From NCBI RefSeq assembly GCF_022370755.2, contig NZ_CP092364.2:6324001-6388000 (forward strand): a DNA stretch of 64,000 nt, given 5' to 3'. The position numbers were made by a program, and so were the translations under genes. The notes beneath the pieces were generated by a model. It searched no databases and was not told the DNA's origin. It was given only the letters and a program-made list of their open reading frames with translations. This DNA is from Mycolicibacterium goodii (lineage in GTDB: Bacteria > Actinomycetota > Actinomycetes > Mycobacteriales > Mycobacteriaceae). This document shows, piece by piece, positions 57,103 to 64,000 of the stretch (its first letter is position 1; each line of letters starts with the position of its first letter).

Positions 57103-58161
57103 GCCGGGCACGATGTCGCCGAGGTCGAAGACCGTGGGGGAGTCGAGTTGCGCGAACGTGCACGAGCGCGCGTCGCGGTCCGGGCGCCAGCGGTTGAACT
57201 GGGCGGTGTGGCGGAACCGGCGGCCCTCCATGTGGTCGTAGCGCACCTCGACAACCCGTTCCGGGCGCAGCGGGACGAACGACAGGTCCTTGCCCGCGTT
57301 CCAGCGTGACCCGCCGCCGTAGCGCCGTGCCAGGTCCGGGTCGGCGGCGGCCTGCGCGGCCCAGTTCCACGGATGGGTGTCGAAATCGGTGACCAGTGGC
57401 TGCAGTTCGGTGAACAGCGTCCGGCGCGTCGCCATCGGGAACGCGCCGATGACGCCGACCGACGCGAGACTCCCGTCGTCGTACAGCCCGAGCAGCAGGG
57501 AACCCACCGCGTCGGCGCCGGACTTGTGCAGCCGGTAGCCCGCGACCACGCAGTCCGCGGTGCGCTGGTGTTTCACCTTGAACATCACGCGTTTGTCCGG
57601 CTGGTAGGTCAGATCGAGGGGTTTGGCGATGACCCCGTCGAGGCCGGCCCCTTCGAACTCGTGGAACCAGCGTTGCGCGGTCGGCAGGTCGGTGGTGGCG
57701 GGCGTGAGGTGAAACGTCGGGCCGGCGCCGGCGAGGGCGGTCTCGAGCGCGGCGCGACGCTCGATGAACGGTCGGCCGGTGTAGTCGTCGTCGCCGAGCG
57801 CCAGCAGATCGAACGCGACGAACGCCGCTGGTGTCTGTTCGGCGAGCATCGCCACGCGGCTCGCGGCGGGATGCAGCCGCAGCTGCAGCGCCTCGAAATC
57901 GAGGCGGTTCTCGGTCGGCAGGACGATCTCGCCGTCGATCACGCATCGCGGCGGCAGCTCGGTCAGCGCCGCGGCCACCAGTTCGGGGAAGTAGCGCGTC
58001 ATGGGCCGTTCCTTGCGGCTGCCGAGCTCGACCTCGGCGCCGTCGCGGAACAGGATCGACCGGAACCCGTCCCACTTGGGTTCATACGACATCCCGGGCG
58101 GGATCGTGCTGACGGACTTCGACAGCATCGGTGACACCGGAGGCAGCACGGGTAGATCCAT
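57085..58161 (-). CDS. ligC2: ATP-dependent DNA ligase, LigC2-type
   Basis: 358 residues. Nucleotidyltransferase motif I 'YEPKWDGFRSILFRDG' with the adenylated Lys, motif III 'AAFVAFDLLALGD', motif IV 'GLDGVIAKPLDLTYQPDKR', motif V 'VMFKVKHQRTADCVV', followed by an OB-fold domain ending 'WRPDRDARSCTFAQLDSP'. LigC enzymes take part in short-patch and strand-break repair independent of Ku/LigD. It is divergent from the second ligase gene over 50 bp. I assign the LigC2 name because the other copy, not this one, is joined to the polymerase gene. Confidence 0.92.
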   Translation of the reverse strand: MDLPVLPPVSPMLSKSVSTIPPGMSYEPKWDGFRSILFRDGAEVELGSRKERPMTRYFPELVAAALTELPPRCVIDGEIVLPTENRLDFEALQLRLHPAASRVAMLAEQTPAAFVAFDLLALGDDDYTGRPFIERRAALETALAGAGPTFHLTPATTDLPTAQRWFHEFEGAGLDGVIAKPLDLTYQPDKRVMFKVKHQRTADCVVAGYRLHKSGADAVGSLLLGLYDDGSLASVGVIGAFPMATRRTLFTELQPLVTDFDTHPWNWAAQAAADPDLARRYGGGSRWNAGKDLSFVPLRPERVVEVRYDHMEGRRFRHTAQFNRWRPDRDARSCTFAQLDSPTVFDLGDIVPGLAEPQ

Positions 58162-58211
58162 GGCGATGAGGTTCCCACGTTCGGCCGGTCTACCGTGCCG
58201 AGGAGGTAAGA

Positions 58212-59267
58212 ATGGGAAGGATGGACTTGCCGGTGCAGCCCCCGATCGAACCCATGCTCGCCAAGGCACAGGTGAAGGTGCCCGACGATGCCGGGATGTG
58301 GTCCTACGAGCCGAAGTGGGACGGTTTCCGGGCCCTGGTGTTCCGCGACGGCGACGACGTGGTGCTGCAGTCGCGCAACGGCAAGGAACTGGGACGGTAC
58401 TTTCCGGAACTGCTCGACGCGCTGCGCGACGAACTCGCTGACCGTTGCGTGCTCGACGGTGAGATCGTGGTGCCGCGGGACATTGCCGGCCGGGTGCGGC
58501 TGGACTGGGAATCGCTGAGCCAGCGCATCCATCCCGCGCAGAGCCGTATCACGATGCTCGCCGAGCAGACCCCGGCGCACTTCATCGGATTCGACGCGCT
58601 GGCCACCGGTGATCGGTCACTGCTCAAGGAACCGTTCCGGGTGCGCCGAGAGGCGCTGGGGCAGGCCGTCAACAAAAAACGGTGGTGCCACGTCACCCGC
58701 ACCACCGAGGATCCCGCGCTGGGCACCGAGTGGCTGAAGACGTTCGAGGGCGCCGGGCTCGACGGGGTGATCGCCAAGCGGCTCGACGGGCCGTACCTGC
58801 CCGGCAAGCGGGAGATGGTCAAGGTCAAACACCACCGCGACGCCGACTGTGTCGCAATGGGGTACCGCATCCACAAGAGCGGCGAGGGCATCGGGTCGAT
58901 CCTGCTGGGCCTGTACCGCGACGACGGCGAGCTGCAGATGGTCGGGGGCGCAGCGTCGTTCACGGCGAAAGACCGGCTCAAGCTCCTGAAGGAACTCGAG
59001 CCGCTGCGCGAAGGCGACGAGATGCGCGAAGGTGACCCCAGCCGGTGGAACTCGGCAGCCGACAAGCGGTGGATCCCGCTGCGCCCCGAGAAGGTGTGCG
59101 AGGTGGCCTACGACCAGATGGAGGGAAACTCCGTCGAGGGCAGGCGTTTTCGCCACGCCGTGAAGTTCCTGCGCTGGCGGCCCGACCGGGAGCCGTCGAG
59201 TTGCACGTTCGACCAGTTGGACACGCCGTTGAACTACGACCTCTACGACGTGCTGGAGGCACAGTGA
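58212..59267 (+). CDS. ligC1: ATP-dependent DNA ligase, LigC1-type
   Basis: 351 residues. GAGGAGG five bases before ATG 58212 fixes the start (ATG 58221 is next in frame). Motif I 'YEPKWDGFRALVFRDGDD', motif III 'AHFIGFDALATGD', motif IV 'GLDGVIAKRLDGPYLPGKR', motif V 'MVKVKHHRDADCVAM' and an OB domain ('WRPDREPSSCTFDQLDTP') match LigC. It shares its final base with the polD1 start, an operon that pairs ligase with primase-polymerase as in M. smegmatis LigC1-PolD1. Confidence 0.93.
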   Translation: MGRMDLPVQPPIEPMLAKAQVKVPDDAGMWSYEPKWDGFRALVFRDGDDVVLQSRNGKELGRYFPELLDALRDELADRCVLDGEIVVPRDIAGRVRLDWESLSQRIHPAQSRITMLAEQTPAHFIGFDALATGDRSLLKEPFRVRREALGQAVNKKRWCHVTRTTEDPALGTEWLKTFEGAGLDGVIAKRLDGPYLPGKREMVKVKHHRDADCVAMGYRIHKSGEGIGSILLGLYRDDGELQMVGGAASFTAKDRLKLLKELEPLREGDEMREGDPSRWNSAADKRWIPLRPEKVCEVAYDQMEGNSVEGRRFRHAVKFLRWRPDREPSSCTFDQLDTPLNYDLYDVLEAQ

Positions 59268-60313
59268 TGGCCAGTGCGGCAACCGAACTCGACGTCGACG
59301 GGGTCAAGGTCCGGTTCACCAACCCGGACAAGGTGTACTTCCCCAAGCTGGGCAAGAACGGCACCAAGGGCAAGCTCGTCGAGTACTACCTGTCCGTGGC
59401 GTCGGGTCCCATGCTGGCGCTGCTGCGTGACCGCCCGGTGCACCTGCAGCGGTTCCCCGACGGCATCGAAGGCGAGGAGATCTACCAGAAGCGGGTGCCG
59501 CAGAAGCACCCCGACTACCTGGAGACGTGTGAGGTCACCTTCCCGTCGGGGCGCACCGCCGACGCGTTGAAAGTGACGCATCCGTCGTCGATCATCTGGG
59601 CCGCCCAGATGGGCACCGTGACACTGCATCCGTGGCAGGTGCGCTGTCCTGACACCGAACATCCCGACGAGTTGCGCGTCGACCTCGATCCACAACCCGG
59701 CACGGGTTTCGAGGAAGCCCGCACCGTGGCGTGTGACGTGCTCAAACCGCTGCTCGACGAACTCGGCCTGGTGGGCTACCCGAAGACCTCGGGTGGCCGT
59801 GGTGTGCACGTGTTCCTGCGGATCAGGCGGCAGTGGGACTTCATCGACGTGCGCCGGACCGGCATCGCGCTCGCCCGGGAGGTCGAGCGTCGCGCCCCGG
59901 ACGCGGTGACGACGTCGTGGTGGAAAGAAGAGCGCGGCGAGCGGTTGTTCATCGACTACAACCAGAACGCACGCGACCGCACGTTCGCGTCGGCCTACTC
60001 AGTGCGCAAGACCCCGATCGCGACCGTGTCGATGCCGCTGAGCTGGGACGAACTGCGCACCGCCGACCCGGACGACTACACCATGAACACCGTGCCGGAT
60101 TTCCTTGCCGGGCGCGAGGATCCGTGGGCCGACATCGATTCGGCCAAGCAGTCCCTGAAGCCACTGCTGGATCTCGTCGCCGCCGACGAGGAGCGGGGCC
60201 TCGGCGACCTGCCCTACCCGCCGAACTACCCCAAGATGCCCGGCGAACCGCCGCGCGTGCAGCCCAGCAAGAAGGTCGCTGAGCATTGGGACGAGCAGGG
60301 CAACCGCAAGTGA
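59267..60313 (+). CDS. polD1: LigD-like primase-polymerase PolD1
   Basis: 348 residues of the archaeo-eukaryotic primase/LigD-PolDom family. 'VRFTNPDKVYFPKLG' opens the domain; metal ligands are in 'LRVDLDPQPGTGFEEA' (DxD), with 'TSGGRGVHVFLRI' (the S-G-G-R-G-x-H motif) and 'LFIDYNQNARDRTFASAYS'. It fills gaps and adds ribo- or deoxyribonucleotides at breaks, then LigC seals. ATG 59267 overlaps the ligC1 stop (TGATG). Confidence 0.94.
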   Translation: MASAATELDVDGVKVRFTNPDKVYFPKLGKNGTKGKLVEYYLSVASGPMLALLRDRPVHLQRFPDGIEGEEIYQKRVPQKHPDYLETCEVTFPSGRTADALKVTHPSSIIWAAQMGTVTLHPWQVRCPDTEHPDELRVDLDPQPGTGFEEARTVACDVLKPLLDELGLVGYPKTSGGRGVHVFLRIRRQWDFIDVRRTGIALAREVERRAPDAVTTSWWKEERGERLFIDYNQNARDRTFASAYSVRKTPIATVSMPLSWDELRTADPDDYTMNTVPDFLAGREDPWADIDSAKQSLKPLLDLVAADEERGLGDLPYPPNYPKMPGEPPRVQPSKKVAEHWDEQGNRK

Positions 60314-60337
60314 GCGCCAACGGCGGCTGACCGAGCG

Positions 60338-61012
60338 TTAATCCTCGGGTGCCCCGATGGCCTGCAGGTGCTCGACTGTCGCGGCTCGGCCGCGCCCGAT
60401 GTGCTCCAACATGGCCTGCTCGGCGGCCTGGGCCTGCCTCGACTCGAGGGCGGCCGTGACGGCGTCGTGATCGGCCACGGACCGGTGGCGACGCTGGACG
60501 AACCATATTGCTTGATAGGGCACACCCGTCCACAGCCGATCGATGAATTCGTCCAACAGTGACGAGTGCGCGGCGGCGTACACCATCCGGTGCCACCGCG
60601 CGTTGAGATCCACGACATCGGCAAAGCGAGGTGGTTCGCCGTCCACGACGAGCCGGAACTCCTCCTGGAGTTCCCGGATACGCCGCAACTCCTCTTCGGT
60701 CGCATTCACCGCGGCGAGCCTGGTGGCCAGGGGTTCGAGCGTCTGTCGCAGCAGATACGTCTCCTCGGCACGTCGGATCGAGTACCGCGTCACGACATGC
60801 CCATGATGACGCTTGTATTCGACGAGCCCGTTGGCCTGCAACATTCGCAGCGCCTCGCGGATCGGGGTGAGACTCATCTGCAGTTCGTCGGACAGACTGG
60901 ACAATGTCAGCTTGGCCCCACCCGGTAGCCGGCCGCTCTCGATCAAGCGGCGGATCTCGATGAACGCCTCTTCTGCTTTGGTTGTCGGGAGCGGCTCGGG
61001 TGGGGTTGCCAT
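60338..61012 (-). CDS. GntR-family regulator with FCD domain
   Basis: About 224 residues from ATG 61012, which has AGAGGA close upstream; a GTG at 61045 overlapping the dehydrogenase stop (GTGA) is an alternative. N-terminal winged HTH: 'LSSLSDELQMSLTPIREALR' 'MLQANGLVEY'. The FCD effector domain (~90-215) has 'LRQTLEPLATRLAAVNATEE', 'DVVDLNARWHRMVYAAAHSS' (metal-binding Asp/His) and 'ADHDAVTAALE' (last His). FCD proteins sense organic acids. It is last in the aldehyde dehydrogenase/lyase/hydroxyacid dehydrogenase operon and likely controls it. Confidence 0.9.
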   Translation of the reverse strand: MATPPEPLPTTKAEEAFIEIRRLIESGRLPGGAKLTLSSLSDELQMSLTPIREALRMLQANGLVEYKRHHGHVVTRYSIRRAEETYLLRQTLEPLATRLAAVNATEEELRRIRELQEEFRLVVDGEPPRFADVVDLNARWHRMVYAAAHSSLLDEFIDRLWTGVPYQAIWFVQRRHRSVADHDAVTAALESRQAQAAEQAMLEHIGRGRAATVEHLQAIGAPED

Positions 61013-61041
61013 CACGTCCTCTCGACCTGGCGCCGATTCTG

Positions 61042-61995
61042 TCACCCAGACGGTACCGCGATCGGGGTCACCGGCCCGCTGTCGGTGAGTGTCTGCACCA
61101 CATTCTTCACCGCGAGCTCTGCCATCAGGGTGCGGGTCTCGACTGTCGCCGAACCCAGGTGCGGCGCGAGCACCACGTTGGGAAGCTCACGCAGGCCCGG
61201 ATGCACCTCGGGTTCATGCTCGTAGACGTCGAGGGCGGCACCCGCGATGGATCCACGGGCGAGCGCATCGACCAATGCGCTCTCGTCGACGATCGGGCCT
61301 CGCGAGGTGTTGATCAGATACGAGCCGGGTTTCATGGCACGTAGCGCTCTGGCGTCGATCAGGTGGCGCGTTTCGATCGTCAACGGGCAGTGCAGCGAGA
61401 CGATGTCGGAGGTGGCGAGCAACTCGTCGAGTGGGATCCGACGGCCGATGACGTCGTCCTGTGCCCGCCGGGCATGGTAGGCGACGTGTACCCCGAATGC
61501 CGTCGCGCGTCTGGCGACGGCACGACCGATGTGGCCCATGCCGACGATACCCAGTTGCTTGCCCTGCAGACCGCTGCCGAGCATGAAACCGATGTCCCAT
61601 GACCAGGATTGGCCCGAACGGATCAGGCGGTCACCCTCGGTCACCCGTCGCGTGATGTCCAGTAGTAGCGCCATGGTCAGGTCGGCGGTGGCATCGACCA
61701 GCACACCCGGGGTGTTGGTCGCCGTGGCGCCGTGGCGCGAGATCGCCGCGACATCGAGGTTGTCGTAGCCGACGGCGGTGTTGGCGACCACGCGAAGCTG
61801 GCTGCCCGCCGCGGCGAGTACCCGTTCATCGATCCGGTCGTTGAGCATGCTGACGATGCCGTGCGCGCCGCGCACCGCGTGACGCAGTTCTTCGCCGGTG
61901 AGGGGACGGTCGTGCGGGGAGACCCATATCTCGCCGACATCGGTCAGGGGTGCCAGCGTTTCGGGCGGCAACGCCCGAGTGACCACGACTTTCAC
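61042..61995 (-). CDS. D-2-hydroxyacid dehydrogenase
   Basis: 317 residues from GTG 61995 (GTGA overlap with the lyase gene). NAD-binding domain 'LGIVGMGHIGRAVARRATAF' with 'VAYHARRAQ'; catalytic Arg in 'YLINTSRGPIVDESALVDAL', Glu in 'DVYEHEPEVHPGL' and His in 'NVVLAPHLGSATVETR'. The Arg-Arg after the second strand suggests NADP use, as in glyoxylate/hydroxypyruvate reductases. It would reduce a 2-keto acid such as glyoxylate, possibly the product of the neighbouring HpcH/CitE-type lyase. Confidence 0.92.
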   Translation of the reverse strand: MKVVVTRALPPETLAPLTDVGEIWVSPHDRPLTGEELRHAVRGAHGIVSMLNDRIDERVLAAAGSQLRVVANTAVGYDNLDVAAISRHGATATNTPGVLVDATADLTMALLLDITRRVTEGDRLIRSGQSWSWDIGFMLGSGLQGKQLGIVGMGHIGRAVARRATAFGVHVAYHARRAQDDVIGRRIPLDELLATSDIVSLHCPLTIETRHLIDARALRAMKPGSYLINTSRGPIVDESALVDALARGSIAGAALDVYEHEPEVHPGLRELPNVVLAPHLGSATVETRTLMAELAVKNVVQTLTDSGPVTPIAVPSG

Positions 61996-62888
61996 TGGGC
62001 ACCCGCCAGTATCGCTCTCGCCCGCTGAGCGACCGGATAGTCGACGAACGTCCCGTCCGACAGCCGGATCGACGAGACACCTTCGGCCTCGGCCGCGGTG
62101 AAGGCGGCATCCACCGCACGGGCCCAATCGATCTCGGCGGCGCTTGCGGCGAAGGCACCGGCCACCACGGCGATCTGCGACGGGTGGATGACCTGTTTAC
62201 CGCCGAAGCCGAGCCGACGGGCCTGACCCGCCGACCGGATGAGGCCGTCGTCGTCACCGAGATCGAGGTACGGGCCGTCCACCGGCGGAGGGCAGTTCGC
62301 CGCCGCCGCGGCAAGGACCAGCTGTGACCGGGCGAAAAGGAATTCGTCACCATCGCTGGTCGGCGTGATCCCCAGTTCACGCGACAGGTCGGCAGGGCCG
62401 AACGACAACGTGTGCACCCGTGCGTCTGCGGACGCGAGTGAGCGGGCGTTGAGGATGCCCGCCGCAGTCTCGACCAGAGGGACGATGCCGATCCGACCAC
62501 TGTCGGTTGCGGCCGATCGTTCGGCCCGGGTCAGAAGCTCGCTGACGCGTCGGATGCCGTCGGGTTCGGCACTCATCGGGACGATGACCAGATCGACCCG
62601 ATGAAGCACCGGCTCCAACGCGGTCAGGTCGTCCTCGGCGAAACCACTGTCCACGGCGTTGATTCGCACACAGATCACCGGGACACCCGAGGTGGGTAGC
62701 TCCGACAGCGCGGTCACGGCCGCGCGGCGAGCTGAGTCCTTCCGCGATACCGCCACCGCATCTTCGAGATCGACCGCCACGCCGACGGCCGCACTGGCGG
62801 CCGCCTTGGCGATGCGATCGGGTCGGTCACCCGGCACGAACAGCAACGTGCGAAGTGACGGAAGGGCGCGGGTGGATTGCCGGCCCAT
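61992..62888 (-). CDS. HpcH/HpaI or citrate lyase beta (CitE-like) CoA-ester lyase
   Basis: 298 residues, TIM-barrel of the CitE/HpcH superfamily. 'LRTLLFVPGDRPDRIAKAAA' and 'GVAVDLEDAVAVSRKDSARR' begin the barrel; 'ICVRINAVDSGF' carries the substrate Arg, 'GIVPLVETAAGILNARSLAS' the metal Glu, and 'HTLSFGPADLSRELGI' the metal Asp. 'GFGGKQVIHPSQ' closes the active site. Family members cleave malyl-CoA, citramalyl-CoA or methylmalyl-CoA to glyoxylate or pyruvate plus an acyl-CoA, consistent with the keto-acid-reducing neighbour. ATG 62888 shares a base with the aldehyde dehydrogenase stop. Confidence 0.9.
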   Translation of the reverse strand: MGRQSTRALPSLRTLLFVPGDRPDRIAKAAASAAVGVAVDLEDAVAVSRKDSARRAAVTALSELPTSGVPVICVRINAVDSGFAEDDLTALEPVLHRVDLVIVPMSAEPDGIRRVSELLTRAERSAATDSGRIGIVPLVETAAGILNARSLASADARVHTLSFGPADLSRELGITPTSDGDEFLFARSQLVLAAAAANCPPPVDGPYLDLGDDDGLIRSAGQARRLGFGGKQVIHPSQIAVVAGAFAASAAEIDWARAVDAAFTAAEAEGVSSIRLSDGTFVDYPVAQRARAILAGAQ

Positions 62889-64000
62889 CAGTCGGCGTAC
62901 CAGTTCGGGAGATCGTCTTGCATGTCCACCCACACCGACTTGATCCGGGTGTAGTGCTCCATCACGGCCTGCCCACCCTCGCGCCCGTAACCGGACTGTT
63001 TGTAGCCGCCGAACGGAACGAGGTGGTTGATCGTGCGGGTGGTGTTGACCCAGATCAGTCCGGCCGCGATGCTCGCCGCGACCCGGTGCGCCCTGGACAC
63101 GTCTCGCGTCCAGACAGACCCGGCCAGACCGTACTGCGTGTCGTTGGCCTTGGCCACGGCGTCGGCTTCGTCGGTGAACGTCATCACCCCGGTCACCGGA
63201 CCGAAGATCTCCTCGCGGATCATCAACATGTCGCGGTTGACGCCGTCGAGGATCGTCGGCGAGTAGTAGTAGCCGTCCGCCAGCGGCGGATCCGTGGGCT
63301 GCGTGCCGCCGCAGACCAGATTGGCTCCCTCCTGTATGCCGCTGGCGACGTACCCGGCGATCCGTTCCCGATGCTGCGCGGAGATCTGGGCGCCCATCTG
63401 GGTGCGCTCGGACAGCGGATCACCGACGCGGATACGCCTTGCCAGTGCGGCGAACCGATCCAGGAACTCGTCATGGATGGTGTCTTGCACGAAGATCCGA
63501 GACGCGGCCTGACATGTCTGACCCGCGGCGGAGAAGATGCCGTAAGCGGTGCGGTGAACCGCGGCATCGAGGTCGGCGTCGTCGAAGATCACGGTGGGAG
63601 ACTTGCCGCCCAGCTCGAAGGTGACGAGTTTGAGATCGCTTGCCGCGGTGGCGGCGATCTGCTTGCCCACCTCGGTTGAACCGGTGAAGGCGATCTTGTC
63701 GACATCGGGGTGGGCGACCAGCGCGGCGCCGGCTTCCTCGCCGATTCCCGTCACCACGTTGAAGACTCCGTCGGGTAGCCCCACCTCGGCGATGAGCTGA
63801 GCGAACACGACGGCCGAAACCGAGGTCTGCTCTGCGGGTTTGAGGACGATGGTGTTACCACCCGCCAGCGCCGGCGACAGCTTCCACGCGAGCATGAGCA
63901 GCGGCGAATTCCATGGCACGATCGCGCCGACGACACCCACCGGTTCGCGGCGGGTATAGCTGAAGGCCGTGGCGGCCTGTGGGTGGGTTTCGCCGACCGT
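62888..64000 (-). CDS. Aldehyde dehydrogenase, C-terminal part (cut by window edge)
   Basis: The last 370 residues are seen; the N-terminus lies past base 64000. ALDH signatures: 'GVVGAIVPWNSPLLML' , 'LKPAEQTSVSA', 'IAFTGSTEVGKQIAATA', general-base Glu in 'FELGGKSPTVIF', nucleophile Cys in 'FSAAGQTCQAASRIF', and 'EEIFGPVTGVMTF'. It oxidises an aldehyde to its acid with NAD(P). First visible gene of the operon that continues into the lyase, the hydroxyacid dehydrogenase and the GntR regulator. Confidence 0.93.
   Translation of the reverse strand, partial: TVGETHPQAATAFSYTRREPVGVVGAIVPWNSPLLMLAWKLSPALAGGNTIVLKPAEQTSVSAVVFAQLIAEVGLPDGVFNVVTGIGEEAGAALVAHPDVDKIAFTGSTEVGKQIAATAASDLKLVTFELGGKSPTVIFDDADLDAAVHRTAYGIFSAAGQTCQAASRIFVQDTIHDEFLDRFAALARRIRVGDPLSERTQMGAQISAQHRERIAGYVASGIQEGANLVCGGTQPTDPPLADGYYYSPTILDGVNRDMLMIREEIFGPVTGVMTFTDEADAVAKANDTQYGLAGSVWTRDVSRAHRVAASIAAGLIWVNTTRTINHLVPFGGYKQSGYGREGGQAVMEHYTRIKSVWVDMQDDLPNWYAD

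Noticed and set aside
56420..58075. A 551-codon minus-strand frame over the ligase gene
   Set aside because: It is extremely Arg/Pro-rich and runs in another frame of ligC2, whose ligase motifs are intact.

Overview
The window is high-GC actinobacterial DNA and almost certainly from a fast-growing Mycobacterium (Mycolicibacterium) close to M. smegmatis. Three things point there. The gene order tadA / tadA-partner / tyrA / glycolipid-binding protein / proZWVX / LapA-type protein / phosphotransferase / alkylsulfatase / hisC2 / GXWXG protein / echA21 matches, as I recall it, the M. tuberculosis Rv3752c-Rv3774 block. The LigC1-LigC2-PolD1 repair cluster and a CYP164-type P450 are M. smegmatis-type genes. 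The SGNH hydrolase at 44.0-44.7 kb reads nearly the same as the M. smegmatis acyltransferase MsAcT, with a handful of substitutions as I remember that sequence, so this is probably a sister species rather than M. smegmatis itself.

Layout. 0-1 kb: end of a quinone oxidoreductase gene, a divergent MarR regulator and tRNA-Ser(UGA). 1-10.5 kb is an accessory region: a broken acetyltransferase gene, a type VII-secretion polymorphic toxin locus (EspC-like protein, 650-residue toxin, probable immunity proteins, two small membrane proteins, a DUF4253 protein), a serine recombinase with a frameshifted C-terminus plus a helix-turn-helix partner, a LysR/LLM-oxidoreductase divergon and two tiny overlapping ORFs. 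10.5-30.6 kb is mostly conserved mycobacterial core: cutinase, echA21, hisC2, tRNA-Ser(GCU), tRNA-Arg(ACG), an HxlR regulator divergent from two imine-reductase-like genes and an alkylsulfatase, the osmoprotectant ABC transporter, tyrA, tadA and tRNA-Ser(CGA).

30.5-36.4 kb is a tight six-gene minus-strand operon for oxidative chemistry: a small membrane protein, an alpha-dioxygenase-like heme enzyme, two unrecognised proteins, a DyP-type peroxidase and a DoxX protein. It is divergent from a wax ester synthase/DGAT gene across a large nested palindrome. This operon is my best candidate for an undescribed system. 37.9-42.3 kb holds a B12-type diol/glycerol dehydratase with fused large and medium subunits, its small subunit and its reactivase. 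42.2-52.2 kb carries a lipoprotein PBP, the MsAcT homologue, two LpqH-family lipoproteins around a haloalkane dehalogenase, tgt, a P450, a saccharopine-dehydrogenase-like gene and a CoA-transferase.

52.2-55.4 kb is an amino-acid ABC transporter with substrate-binding protein and permease fused, followed by gluQ. Together tgt and gluQ suggest the cell makes glutamyl-queuosine tRNA-Asp. 55.8-60.3 kb has a carboxylesterase and the divergent LigC ligases with PolD1. 60.3-64 kb is a GntR-controlled catabolic operon (aldehyde dehydrogenase, HpcH/CitE lyase, 2-hydroxyacid dehydrogenase) cut by the right edge. Genes overlap by 1-4 bases in many places (ATGA/GTGA), showing widespread translational coupling.
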